A DNA stretch of 13,785 nt from Akkermansiaceae bacterium. GTDB taxonomy: Bacteria; Verrucomicrobiota; Verrucomicrobiia; Verrucomicrobiales; Akkermansiaceae. Below are positions 1 through 6,599 of this stretch, in pieces. The notes beneath the pieces are model-generated. The model was given only the letters and a program-made list of their open reading frames with translations, did no database searches and was not told where the DNA came from. The DNA lies in NCBI GenBank assembly GCA_903909905.1, contig CAIVXP010000106.1, positions 1 to 13,785 on the forward strand, in the 5' to 3' direction. Both the position numbers and the translations under genes were made by a program. Within the stretch, counting starts at the first letter, position 1; the number at the start of each line of letters is the position of its first letter.

Positions 1-938
1 TTGCCTTGAAGAAGGGTCTTTCTCTCAATGAATACGGTTTCACCGCGGTTGAAGGATCGGCGCGCAAGACGGAGGTGCCGGATGACATTCATGACGAGCG
101 CGAGATTTACAAGGTGCTTGGCCTGTCATTCATCGAGCCCGAATTGCGGGAAAACCGCGGTGAAATTGAAGCAGCGGCAGAGCACAAGTTGCCGCGCTTG
201 ATCGAGCTCTCGAACCTGTGCGGGACATTTCACAATCACACCACCGCGTCCGATGGTCATCACACGCTGGAGGAAATGGCCGAGGAAGCGATGGAGTTGG
301 GTCTCGAATTTTTGGGCATCGCGGATCACTCGAAGTCGATGGCTGTGGCCAATGGTCTCGATGAAGAACGGCTTGCGGCGCAGGTGGCGCAGATCCGGAA
401 GCTCAACCGAGAATTCACCCATTTCCGGCTCTTTGCCGGAACCGAGGTCGATATCCTCAAGGATGGCACGCTGGATTTTGATGATGATGTGCTGGCATCG
501 CTCGATTACTGCGTGGCCTCGGTGCACACCTCGTTTCATTTGCCCGAAAAGGAAATGACGCGCCGCATATGCCGGGCGATGGAGAACCCGCATGTCACGA
601 TGCTAGGGCATATCACCGGGCGATTGCTGCTCAAGCGCGAGCCCTACGCCGTGGATCATGCGATGGTGATCGATTGCGCGGCGGAGACGAGGACCATCAT
701 CGAGCTCAACTGCAATCCTCAGCGTCTCGATATGGACTGGCGTTGGTGGAAGCGTGCGAAAGACAAGGGCGTGCTTTGCTCGATCAACCCCGACGCGCAC
801 TCAAGGGAAGGCCTGCATTATTTGGGTCTTGGTGTGCGCATCGCGCGCAAGGGATGGCTTGGAAAAGCCGATGTGCTCAACACCCGCAAGACGGCGGAAA
901 TCGAGGCATTTCTCAAGAAGCCCAAAGCCAAGCGTTGA
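1..938 (+). CDS. polX: DNA polymerase X family protein, C-terminal PHP domain (5' partial)
   Basis: The reading frame is open to the left edge (codons in phase with base 3), so the N-terminal polymerase core lies outside the window. The visible ~310 residues begin with the end of the polymerase core (GLSLNEYG) and continue into a PHP metal-dependent phosphoesterase domain. Numbering the codon at base 6 as residue 1, all nine expected metal ligands are present: H76 and H78 (HNH), D83, H108 (ADH), E147 (GTEVD), H174 (SVH), H202 (GH), D263 and H265 (DAH). In bacterial PolX proteins this domain gives Mn-dependent 3'-5' exonuclease or AP-endonuclease activity that complements gap-filling synthesis in base excision repair. 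The intact ligand set argues for an active nuclease. The gene ends 11 bases before the stop of the convergent trpA. A stand-alone PHP phosphatase is unlikely because of the polymerase-type lead-in. Confidence 0.9.
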   Translation, partial: ALKKGLSLNEYGFTAVEGSARKTEVPDDIHDEREIYKVLGLSFIEPELRENRGEIEAAAEHKLPRLIELSNLCGTFHNHTTASDGHHTLEEMAEEAMELGLEFLGIADHSKSMAVANGLDEERLAAQVAQIRKLNREFTHFRLFAGTEVDILKDGTLDFDDDVLASLDYCVASVHTSFHLPEKEMTRRICRAMENPHVTMLGHITGRLLLKREPYAVDHAMVIDCAAETRTIIELNCNPQRLDMDWRWWKRAKDKGVLCSINPDAHSREGLHYLGLGVRIARKGWLGKADVLNTRKTAEIEAFLKKPKAKR

Positions 939-949
939 TGTTTTGAGGC

Positions 950-1753
950 TCAGGCTTTGACCGACTTCACCGCATCGATAAGCGGTTTGGTAAAACTGAT
1001 CACGGCACGGGCGGGGTCCTGTAGGTTGAGCTCGACCTGTTTCACGATTGCCGAACCAACGATCACGCCATCGGCTGCCGCGGCCACCATCGCGGCTTGA
1101 TCGGGCGTGCTGATGCCGAAGCCGACGCAGACTGGTACTTCGGTATGTTGTTTGATGGCGGCGACCATGGAGGCGATGTTGGCGGATGGGCCGCCGTGGG
1201 CGCCGGTGACGCCGGTGCGTGAGAGTGCGTAGATGAATCCTTGGGCAGATTGCGCGAGGGTTGCTGCGCGCTCGGGTGGGGTGGTCGGGGCGATGAGGCG
1301 GATCGCCTTGAGTCCGCTGCCGCCGGTGAGGTCCTTGTTGCGTGCGGCTTCGTCGGGCGGCAGATCGAGCAGAAGGATGCCATCGGCGCCGGCCGCGGCG
1401 GCATCGTGATGAAAGGAATCGAAGCCGTAGGTGAAAACCGGGTTGAGATAGGTGAAAAGAACGATCGGCGTTTCGTGCGATTTGCGGAATTCGCGGATGA
1501 GGTCGAGCACACGTGCGGTGGTCATGCCGGATTTCAGCGCGCGTTCGGCGGCCATTTGGTTGACGATGCCATCGGCGAGCGGATCGGAGAAGGGGAGGCC
1601 GAGTTCGATGATGTCGGCACCGGTGTCGGCGAGTGACTTCATGATTTCGAGCGAGGAATCGAAATTCGGGTCACCGGCGGCGATGTAAGCGACGAAGGCT
1701 TTTTGATTTTTTTCGCGAAGGGATTGGAATGTGCGGGTGAGACGATCGGACAT
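950..1753 (-). CDS. trpA: Tryptophan synthase alpha subunit
   Basis: This 267-residue protein matches the usual TrpA length (about 268). TrpA cleaves indole-3-glycerol phosphate to indole and glyceraldehyde 3-phosphate, and passes indole to TrpB. The catalytic acids are E50 (IIELGLPFSDP) and D61 (PLADG), equivalent to E. coli Glu49 and Asp60. Other landmarks are the GDPNFD lead-in, the LSRTGVTG loop, and the phosphate-binding GFGIST and GVIVGSAIV segments. The ATG at 1753 gives the family N-terminus; the frame stays open much further upstream, but that translation is unlike TrpA and overlaps the synthetase gene. The start lies 19 bases after the synthetase stop, so the two are probably co-transcribed, and there is no recognisable Shine-Dalgarno sequence. 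One family position differs: GIVNQ replaces the usual GPVIQ after D61. No trpB is adjacent, which is less usual. Confidence 0.96.
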   Translation of the reverse strand: MSDRLTRTFQSLREKNQKAFVAYIAAGDPNFDSSLEIMKSLADTGADIIELGLPFSDPLADGIVNQMAAERALKSGMTTARVLDLIREFRKSHETPIVLFTYLNPVFTYGFDSFHHDAAAAGADGILLLDLPPDEAARNKDLTGGSGLKAIRLIAPTTPPERAATLAQSAQGFIYALSRTGVTGAHGGPSANIASMVAAIKQHTEVPVCVGFGISTPDQAAMVAAAADGVIVGSAIVKQVELNLQDPARAVISFTKPLIDAVKSVKA

Positions 1754-1772
1754 GGGGAAATGAATGGGGTAA

Positions 1773-3923
1773 TTATCGGGCGCTTTTAGCAAGGGTTTCG
1801 CAGCGTTTGATATCGAGTTTACCGGAGGCGAGGACGGGAATTTCCGGGACGGTGATGATGGTTTTCGGGCACCAAAGCGAGGGAATTCCTTCTTCGAGCA
1901 ATTTGTAACGGAGGTCGATGCAATCGCGCTCGATGGTCGTGTTTCCAAGTGCCGAGAGCAGGATGATGGCTTCGCCTTTTTGTGGGTCTGGCACGCCGAC
2001 GACGGCGATGCGGCGTTCGGACTCCGCATCGAGCCCGAGGACTTTGTTGATGGCGCTTTCGATGGTTTCGTGCGGGACCATTTCGCCACCGATCTTGGAA
2101 AAGCGCGAGATGCGGCCTTCGATGTGGAGGAATCCGTCGTCGTCGATTCGACCGACATCACCGGTTTGGAACCACCCGTCGACAAGAATTTCAGCGGTTT
2201 TTTCCGGTTTCCCCAAGTATCCCTGAAAGATGTTCGCGCCCTTGAGCCAAATCATGCCCTGGCTGTCGATGGTCAATTCCTCATCGGTTGTCGGATCGGT
2301 GATGCGAATCGCGATGCCAGGAAGGAGTTGGCCAACGCTGCCACTGCGTGAGGATGGAAGGGTGACCACCGACTCGTGTGGAGTGGGGTTGGGCAGGTTC
2401 ACATTGGTGGCTGGAGATGTTTCAGTGAGACCATAACCCTCCTGCGGAAAAATCCCGAATTTTTCGCTGAATGCGGCCGAGAGTGACTGTGGGAGTTTTT
2501 CTGCTCCCGTGACGACAAGTTTCAGCGAGGCGAGCTGTGTTGGGTCCACGCGCTTCATGAATCCGCGCATGAAGGTTGGGGTGGAGAGCAGGACATCGAC
2601 TTGATGGATCGCGATGAGTTCTGCGAGGCGTTTGGTTTCGAGCGGACTGGGGTAGGTGACGAGGTTCACGCCTTGGATGATCGGGAACCACAGTGTGACC
2701 GTTGAGCCGAATGAGTGGAAGAGCGGCAGGCAACCGAGCATCGAGGATTGCGGTGGAAGCTCGAGTCGTGAACCGAATTGCGATACATTGGCCAGCACGT
2801 TGCGGTGACTGAGCGCGACGCCTTTGGGCTCGCCTGATGAGCCTGAGGTGAAGAGCAGCACGGCTTCGTCATTACCGCCGCGAGCGTCGAGCTTTAGAAT
2901 TTTACCGAGCAATCGTGCGGGTATGATTTTTGAAACAATCGCCCAGAGGATGATTTTTTTCCTGAGCGTCGGCATCGCGCGCTCGATGAAGATCAGGTCG
3001 CGGTTGGGTGGCCATGGGAAGGTGGGTACGCGACGGACGAAAGGATCGGCGGTGATCATGCGATCGATGCCGGACTGGCGGATCGCGGAGCGGACGGCAT
3101 CGGGTCCGGCGGTGAAGTTGAAGTTGACCGGGATTTTGCCGGCAAAAATGACCGCGAGGTTGGCGATGAGGCCCGCCTTGCCAGGTGGCAGCACGATCGC
3201 GACGCGTGGTGCGTCGGTCTCTTTGCGAATCAGGCGTGAGAACGCAAGGGATGCAGCAAGCACCTTGTCGTAGGTGAGTTCAGAATCATCCGCACCGTCG
3301 GCGATGTGATTCTTGCTGCCATGTTTGCGCAGGCCTTCGAGCAGAGCTATGGCCAACGATTGGTTGAGCAGCTCGTGTTGGGAGAATGCTTCCTCGTGGG
3401 CTGCGAGGAGTGCCTGGCGATATGCAGCGATGCTGGCTGAGGCGGCGGGGATTTCCTTGCCAATCGCGATCACACTTTCAGGCAGCGAGCTTTTGCTTTC
3501 GATGGCGAGGGCGGATTCGCGTGGGCAGTCAATCGCAACGGGCAGGATGGGGAGGCCGAATGAGCAAAGCACACCGAGTTCCTTTGAAGGGATGTGGCAT
3601 GGAGTGGCGTTGCGCGTGGCGACTTTGCCGGGGACGTGGATGAGCACGCCGCCATTTTCAAGATAGGATTTCAGCTGGGCACCGGCGGCGTCGGGGGCTG
3701 AATCTTCCACGCTGAACATCGCTCCCGAACGGGATTTTTCGAGATATCCGCGCAGTGCTGGTTCGTGATGCGATGATTCTTCGATCAGCCAAGTGATTTG
3801 GCGATCGGCAAAGATGCGTTCGATCTCGACGAGTTGATTGAGATTGATGCGTCCGGGCACCACAAGCACCCCATGTTGGGGGATGCGTTCCTTGTGAAGG
3901 AGGTGTGCTGCGCTCGAGTGCAT
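1773..3923 (-). CDS. Aas-like acyl-ACP synthetase with degenerate acyltransferase domain
   Basis: This 716-residue adenylate-forming enzyme has the architecture of E. coli Aas (2-acylglycerophosphoethanolamine acyltransferase/acyl-ACP synthetase). From about residue 210 the AMP-binding domain is intact: FTSGSSGEPKG (358-368), LPLFHSFGS (399-407), YGLTE (497-501), GWFQTGDVG (583-591), RFSKIGGEMV (607-616) and the A10 lysine K702 in SGK. The LFHSFG, YPSPL and KIGGEMV stretches are Aas-type, suggesting ATP-dependent ligation of fatty acid to ACP. Residues ~15-190 align by eye with the PlsC-like half of Aas, but the HX4D motif is replaced by R25...Q30 and the FPEG motif reads VPGK (97-100). Acyl transfer is therefore doubtful. 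No strong membrane segment or MFS domain is visible. The gene lies between aroB (110 bases upstream) and trpA (19 bases downstream). It might instead be an acyl-CoA ligase or acyl-AMP synthetase. Confidence 0.8.
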   Translation of the reverse strand: MHSSAAHLLHKERIPQHGVLVVPGRINLNQLVEIERIFADRQITWLIEESSHHEPALRGYLEKSRSGAMFSVEDSAPDAAGAQLKSYLENGGVLIHVPGKVATRNATPCHIPSKELGVLCSFGLPILPVAIDCPRESALAIESKSSLPESVIAIGKEIPAASASIAAYRQALLAAHEEAFSQHELLNQSLAIALLEGLRKHGSKNHIADGADDSELTYDKVLAASLAFSRLIRKETDAPRVAIVLPPGKAGLIANLAVIFAGKIPVNFNFTAGPDAVRSAIRQSGIDRMITADPFVRRVPTFPWPPNRDLIFIERAMPTLRKKIILWAIVSKIIPARLLGKILKLDARGGNDEAVLLFTSGSSGEPKGVALSHRNVLANVSQFGSRLELPPQSSMLGCLPLFHSFGSTVTLWFPIIQGVNLVTYPSPLETKRLAELIAIHQVDVLLSTPTFMRGFMKRVDPTQLASLKLVVTGAEKLPQSLSAAFSEKFGIFPQEGYGLTETSPATNVNLPNPTPHESVVTLPSSRSGSVGQLLPGIAIRITDPTTDEELTIDSQGMIWLKGANIFQGYLGKPEKTAEILVDGWFQTGDVGRIDDDGFLHIEGRISRFSKIGGEMVPHETIESAINKVLGLDAESERRIAVVGVPDPQKGEAIILLSALGNTTIERDCIDLRYKLLEEGIPSLWCPKTIITVPEIPVLASGKLDIKRCETLAKSAR

Positions 3924-4033
3924 GAGGTATCGAATTTGTGTCGGACGGGGTAGTTTTTAGTGAATATGCGGCAGGCTTGCGATGGTTTTTGTCGGTGTGG
4001 TGGCCATTGCTTATGCCTGTTTCAAGTGAGAAA

Positions 4034-5179
4034 TCATGGCATGTCGGGCAGGGGGGACCTCAGCTGATCGATGGCCTCGCGGAGTTCGGGAAGCGATACC
4101 GTGTCGACCACTTTGGCTTTGCCGAGCGCGTTGAGGACCACGAAATGAATCTGGCCGCCCGAGAATTTTTTGTCGCGCGAAAGTTTTTCCATCACGATAT
4201 CGGTGGTGATATGCGGAGGCAGCACGAGTGGCAGGCTGAAGCGTTGCAGGAGCGAGAGAATTTTTTGCGATGATTCAGCCGGCAGTCCAGCGTGACGCTG
4301 GGATAGAAAGAGTGCGGCGCGGATTCCGAGCGAAATTGCCTCGCCATGGAGGAGTTCGCCGTAAGGTACGGCGGCCTCGATGCCGTGGCCGATTGTATGG
4401 CCAAAATTCAGAAGTGCGCGGGTGCCGTTGATTTCCTGTTCATCGCTCTCTACGATCCGGGACTTGATCGCGATATTGCGTGCGATGAGATCGGCGGGGA
4501 TGTCGCGACTTTGAGGATCGAGGGCGGCGATTTCATCAAGCATCGCCGCATCGCGGATCGCGCCGTGCTTGATCATTTCGGCGAAGCCTTGGTGGAACTC
4601 GCGATCGGGAAGCGTGGCGAGCGTGTCGGAATCGATGATCACCAAGCGCGGTTGGTGGAAACATCCGATGAGGTTTTTTCCTTCGGCGACATTGACGCCG
4701 GTTTTGCCACCAACCGATGAATCAACTTGTGAAACAATGGTTGTTGGCATTTGGACGAAGGGGACGCCACGATAAAAAATCGAGGCGACAAAGCCGGCAA
4801 GGTCACCGATCACGCCGCCACCGAGAGCGATGACGAAGGACTTGCGATCGTGACCGGCGAGAATCATTTCGCGGCAGATCGTCTCGGCCATTTGCATGGA
4901 CTTTGATCCCTCGCCTGCGGGAACATGGTGGACTGAATGTGAAATGGAGGCCTCATCGAGCACGCGGCAAACCAGCGATGCGTGAAGATTGGAGACCGAT
5001 TCGTCGGTCACGAGGGCGGCGCGGCGGCCTGAGAGCCCTGCTTGGGCGATCAGTTTATCGGCACTCTGAATGGCGCCCTTGGCGACATGGATGTCGTAGG
5101 AGCGTTCGGCGAGATCGACATGGACGATCGGCATGGGGAGAGCATGGGACATGCGCGGTGGATGTCCATCCCGGATCAT
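4034..5179 (-). CDS. aroB: 3-dehydroquinate synthase
   Basis: AroB converts DAHP to 3-dehydroquinate, the second step of the shikimate pathway, using NAD and a divalent metal. The 381-residue frame has the NAD-binding GGGVIGDLAGF (from 120), PTTIVSQVDSSVGGKTGVN (from 145), and the metal ligands E201 (GFAEMIKHG), H261 (NFGHTIGH) and H278 (LLHGEA). RDKK near 335 is also typical. The family N-terminus (compare E. coli, which begins a few residues before GERSY) would fit the ATG at 5134 or 5152. I keep the ATG at 5179 because it overlaps the TGA of the preceding small ORF as ATGA, which suggests translational coupling, and a weak GGAAAA lies just upstream. The preceding genes are cdaA and a CdaR-like mini-ORF; an Aas-like synthetase and trpA follow. 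The function is secure; the exact start is not. Confidence 0.95.
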   Translation of the reverse strand: MIRDGHPPRMSHALPMPIVHVDLAERSYDIHVAKGAIQSADKLIAQAGLSGRRAALVTDESVSNLHASLVCRVLDEASISHSVHHVPAGEGSKSMQMAETICREMILAGHDRKSFVIALGGGVIGDLAGFVASIFYRGVPFVQMPTTIVSQVDSSVGGKTGVNVAEGKNLIGCFHQPRLVIIDSDTLATLPDREFHQGFAEMIKHGAIRDAAMLDEIAALDPQSRDIPADLIARNIAIKSRIVESDEQEINGTRALLNFGHTIGHGIEAAVPYGELLHGEAISLGIRAALFLSQRHAGLPAESSQKILSLLQRFSLPLVLPPHITTDIVMEKLSRDKKFSGGQIHFVVLNALGKAKVVDTVSLPELREAIDQLRSPLPDMP

Positions 5180-5325
5180 TTTTCCGGAACAATAAGGGCG
5201 CGTGGAGGTTTTTCGAAAAGTCGTCCGCCACCGGCGAGATTGTACTTAACGAGAAACCAAATCGCGATCGCCAGAAGGAGCGAGAGGATCTTTGCGATCC
5301 AGTTGTTTGAGAGGTTCAGGTTCAT
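5176..5325 (-). CDS. Small single-pass membrane protein resembling the N-terminal anchor of CdaR (YbbR)
   Basis: This is a 49-codon ORF starting at ATG 5325 and ending at TGA 5178-5176. The core reads NNWIAKILSLLLAIAIW followed by FLVKY, then a short polar tail with GGG and ending IVPEK. An Asn/Trp-Lys-hydrophobic stretch ending in Trp-Phe is typical of the N-terminal transmembrane segment of CdaR/YbbR proteins, which bind and regulate CdaA and are normally encoded directly downstream of cdaA. This one sits in exactly that position but carries none of the extracytoplasmic YbbR repeats. Its first 80 bases overlap the unconserved tail of cdaA in another frame, and its TGA overlaps the aroB ATG (ATGA). 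No Shine-Dalgarno sequence is visible. The reading frame, hydrophobic core and position are seen directly; the CdaR relationship is inference. It could be a degenerate remnant rather than a functional partner. Confidence 0.6.
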   Translation of the reverse strand: MNLNLSNNWIAKILSLLLAIAIWFLVKYNLAGGGRLFEKPPRALIVPEK

Positions 5326-6085
5326 GGGTGGGAGTGGCGGAGAAGAAGATCTCAGCTAGTTTTTCGCGAAATTGTTTCTCCGTCAGGTTTCGCACTAGGA
5401 TGCCATTTTCGCAGATTGAGATACCGCCGGTTTCTTCGCTGACGACGACTGCGACGGCATCACTGCGCTCGGTGAGTCCGATGGCGGCGCGATGGCGAAG
5501 CCCGGTGGAGCGGTCTTGCATTTCGCGTTCCGTCACCGGAAAGACGCAGGCGGCGCCGGCGACCCGGTCTTCGGCGATGATCATGCCACCATCGTGCAGA
5601 GGGGCTTTCGGGTGAAAGACCGCCATGGCGAGCTCGGGCGAGAATCGCGCGTCAAGCATCACGCCGGTGTCGAGTTGCTCCTTGAGGCTGATGTCGCGCT
5701 GAATGGCGAATAGCGCGCCAATGCGTTTTTTTGAAAGATTGATTACGGCGTCGGCAAAGCGCTCGAGGAAATCGAGTTGGCGTTTGCTGTAGAACGAGAA
5801 GAAGCGGTTGCTGCCGAGGCGGGCGAGGCCATTGCGAAGTTCCGGCTGGAAAATCACGATCAGCGCAAAAGCCAGCACCGCAGCCGCGCGGGTGATGATC
5901 CACTGGATCACCTCGAATTTGAAGAGGGCTGAAACCAGCGTGAGAAATACCAGAACCGTGATCAGCCCCACCAGGATCTGGGCGCCGCGCGTGGCGCGGA
6001 AAGTCCGGTAAATCTGATAGATGCAGGCTGCGAGGAGAAGGATCTCAACGCCATCGCGCCAGTGCGATATGAGGAATTTCCACAT
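5246..6085 (-). CDS. cdaA: Diadenylate cyclase CdaA (c-di-AMP synthase)
   Basis: CdaA condenses two ATP into cyclic di-AMP, a second messenger controlling potassium and osmolyte transport and cell-wall homeostasis. The 279-residue protein has the CdaA layout: three predicted membrane helices in the first ~80 residues (about 12-28, 36-55, 62-80), the FQPELR linker (79-84), and a cytoplasmic DAC domain. Catalytic motifs are LHDGGMII (163-170) and RHRAAIG (197-203), with SEETGGIS (216-223) following. The usual DGA triplet reads DGG (165-167), a conservative change. The last ~28 residues are polar, Pro-rich and unlikely to be conserved; they overlap the downstream small ORF. The ATG at 6085 puts a natural short N-terminus before the first helix. 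This is the first gene of the leftward cluster, with a divergent cytochrome gene upstream. Confidence 0.93.
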   Translation of the reverse strand: MWKFLISHWRDGVEILLLAACIYQIYRTFRATRGAQILVGLITVLVFLTLVSALFKFEVIQWIITRAAAVLAFALIVIFQPELRNGLARLGSNRFFSFYSKRQLDFLERFADAVINLSKKRIGALFAIQRDISLKEQLDTGVMLDARFSPELAMAVFHPKAPLHDGGMIIAEDRVAGAACVFPVTEREMQDRSTGLRHRAAIGLTERSDAVAVVVSEETGGISICENGILVRNLTEKQFREKLAEIFFSATPTHEPEPLKQLDRKDPLAPSGDRDLVSR

Positions 6086-6206
6086 GGATAATCAGTGATT
6101 TCGACAATACTGCGCTGAATTTGATCTGACAACACCCGAAATTCAGCTCTCGTGACGCATTGGAGTACTTTGACATGCCGCCTGCCTGCGGTAATTTTTT
6201 GATGCC
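6086..6206. promoter_or_regulatory. Divergent intergenic region between cdaA and the cytochrome lipoprotein gene
   Basis: These 121 bases must hold the start signals for both the leftward cdaA cluster and the rightward cytochrome gene. On the plus strand a perfect TTGACA (6170-6175) is followed after 17 bases by the weak hexamer AATTTT (6193-6198). That would start transcription at about 6205, almost at the ATG (6207), giving a leaderless or very short leader. If the second ATG (6246) is used, the leader would be about 40 bases. I find no convincing hexamer pair or operator for cdaA. The TTGACA is seen directly; promoter activity is inferred. Confidence 0.35.
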
Positions 6207-6587
6207 ATGAAAACCTCAGTGAAATCGGTCGGCTACCACGGGTTGATGAAGTGGGCTGCTGTCGGGCTTGTTCTTGGTACGAGTGCGTGTTTGTCGCTCT
6301 CGAAGTCTGCGTCGCCGGCCATGTTGGAAATGTCGCGGGTCAGCGGCGTGCCGGTTGAGCGATTGCAGCGGGGGCATGGCGTTTACCTTACCCAGTGTGG
6401 GCAGTGTCATGAGTTGGTGAAGCCAGAAGACCTAAAGGTTGCCGACTGGCGCGTGGTGATGCCGGGGATGTGTTGGAATGCGGGGCTTAAGCGTGCGGAC
6501 GAGGCCTTGTTGCTTGAGTATGTGTTGGCGGCAAAGTCGTTGGAAGACGGTAAGAAAAAGGCCCTGCCGGGTGGCAGGGCCTTGTGA
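6207..6587 (+). CDS. Small lipoprotein c-type cytochrome
   Basis: A 126-residue exported protein. A basic start and hydrophobic stretch (about 15-27) end in GTSAC with lipobox cysteine C28, predicting a membrane-anchored lipoprotein. A single haem-binding motif CGQCH (64-68) is followed by MPGM (85-88), whose methionine could be the distal haem ligand, and a LLLEYVLAAK helix (101-110). This spacing resembles small mono-haem cytochrome c domains. It probably shuttles or stores electrons at the outside of a membrane; the partner is unknown. The ATG at 6207 is the longest sensible start; ATG 6246 (residue 14) would still leave a full signal peptide. The final residues (KKKALPGGRAL) are encoded by an 11-bp hairpin that also serves as the terminator of the convergent ldt gene, so the tail is probably not functionally constrained. 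Confidence 0.82.
   Translation: MKTSVKSVGYHGLMKWAAVGLVLGTSACLSLSKSASPAMLEMSRVSGVPVERLQRGHGVYLTQCGQCHELVKPEDLKVADWRVVMPGMCWNAGLKRADEALLLEYVLAAKSLEDGKKKALPGGRAL
6550..6584 (-). terminator. Intrinsic terminator of the L,D-transpeptidase gene, inside the cytochrome CDS
   Basis: A perfect 11-bp stem is formed by AAGGCCCTGCC (6558-6568) and GGCAGGGCCTT (6573-6583), with a 4-base loop. Read leftward, the stem is followed by TTTTTCTT, a typical U-tract, starting 16 bases after the transpeptidase stop. Read rightward there is no proper U-tract, although the stem could still slow polymerase leaving the cytochrome gene. Confidence 0.85.
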
Positions 6588-6599
6588 GCTAGAATTCTT

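Noticed and set aside
923..959. CAAAGCC (923-929) and GGCTTTG (953-959) could pair as a terminator between polX and trpA.
   Set aside because: Only 7 bp, mostly A-T, with a 23-base loop and no T-tract on either strand.
1754..2185. The trpA frame stays open for 144 more codons upstream, suggesting an N-terminal extension or fusion.
   Set aside because: The extra translation is Ser/Pro/Lys-rich, unlike any TrpA, and overlaps the real coding frame of the synthetase on the same strand.
3938..4010. A 16-codon minus-strand ORF (ATG GCC ACC ... CAC TAA) in the aroB-synthetase gap that could be a leader peptide.
   Set aside because: It has no run of regulatory codons (no Trp, Phe or Tyr), no terminator/antiterminator pair after it and no ribosome binding site. 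A chance ORF this short is expected.
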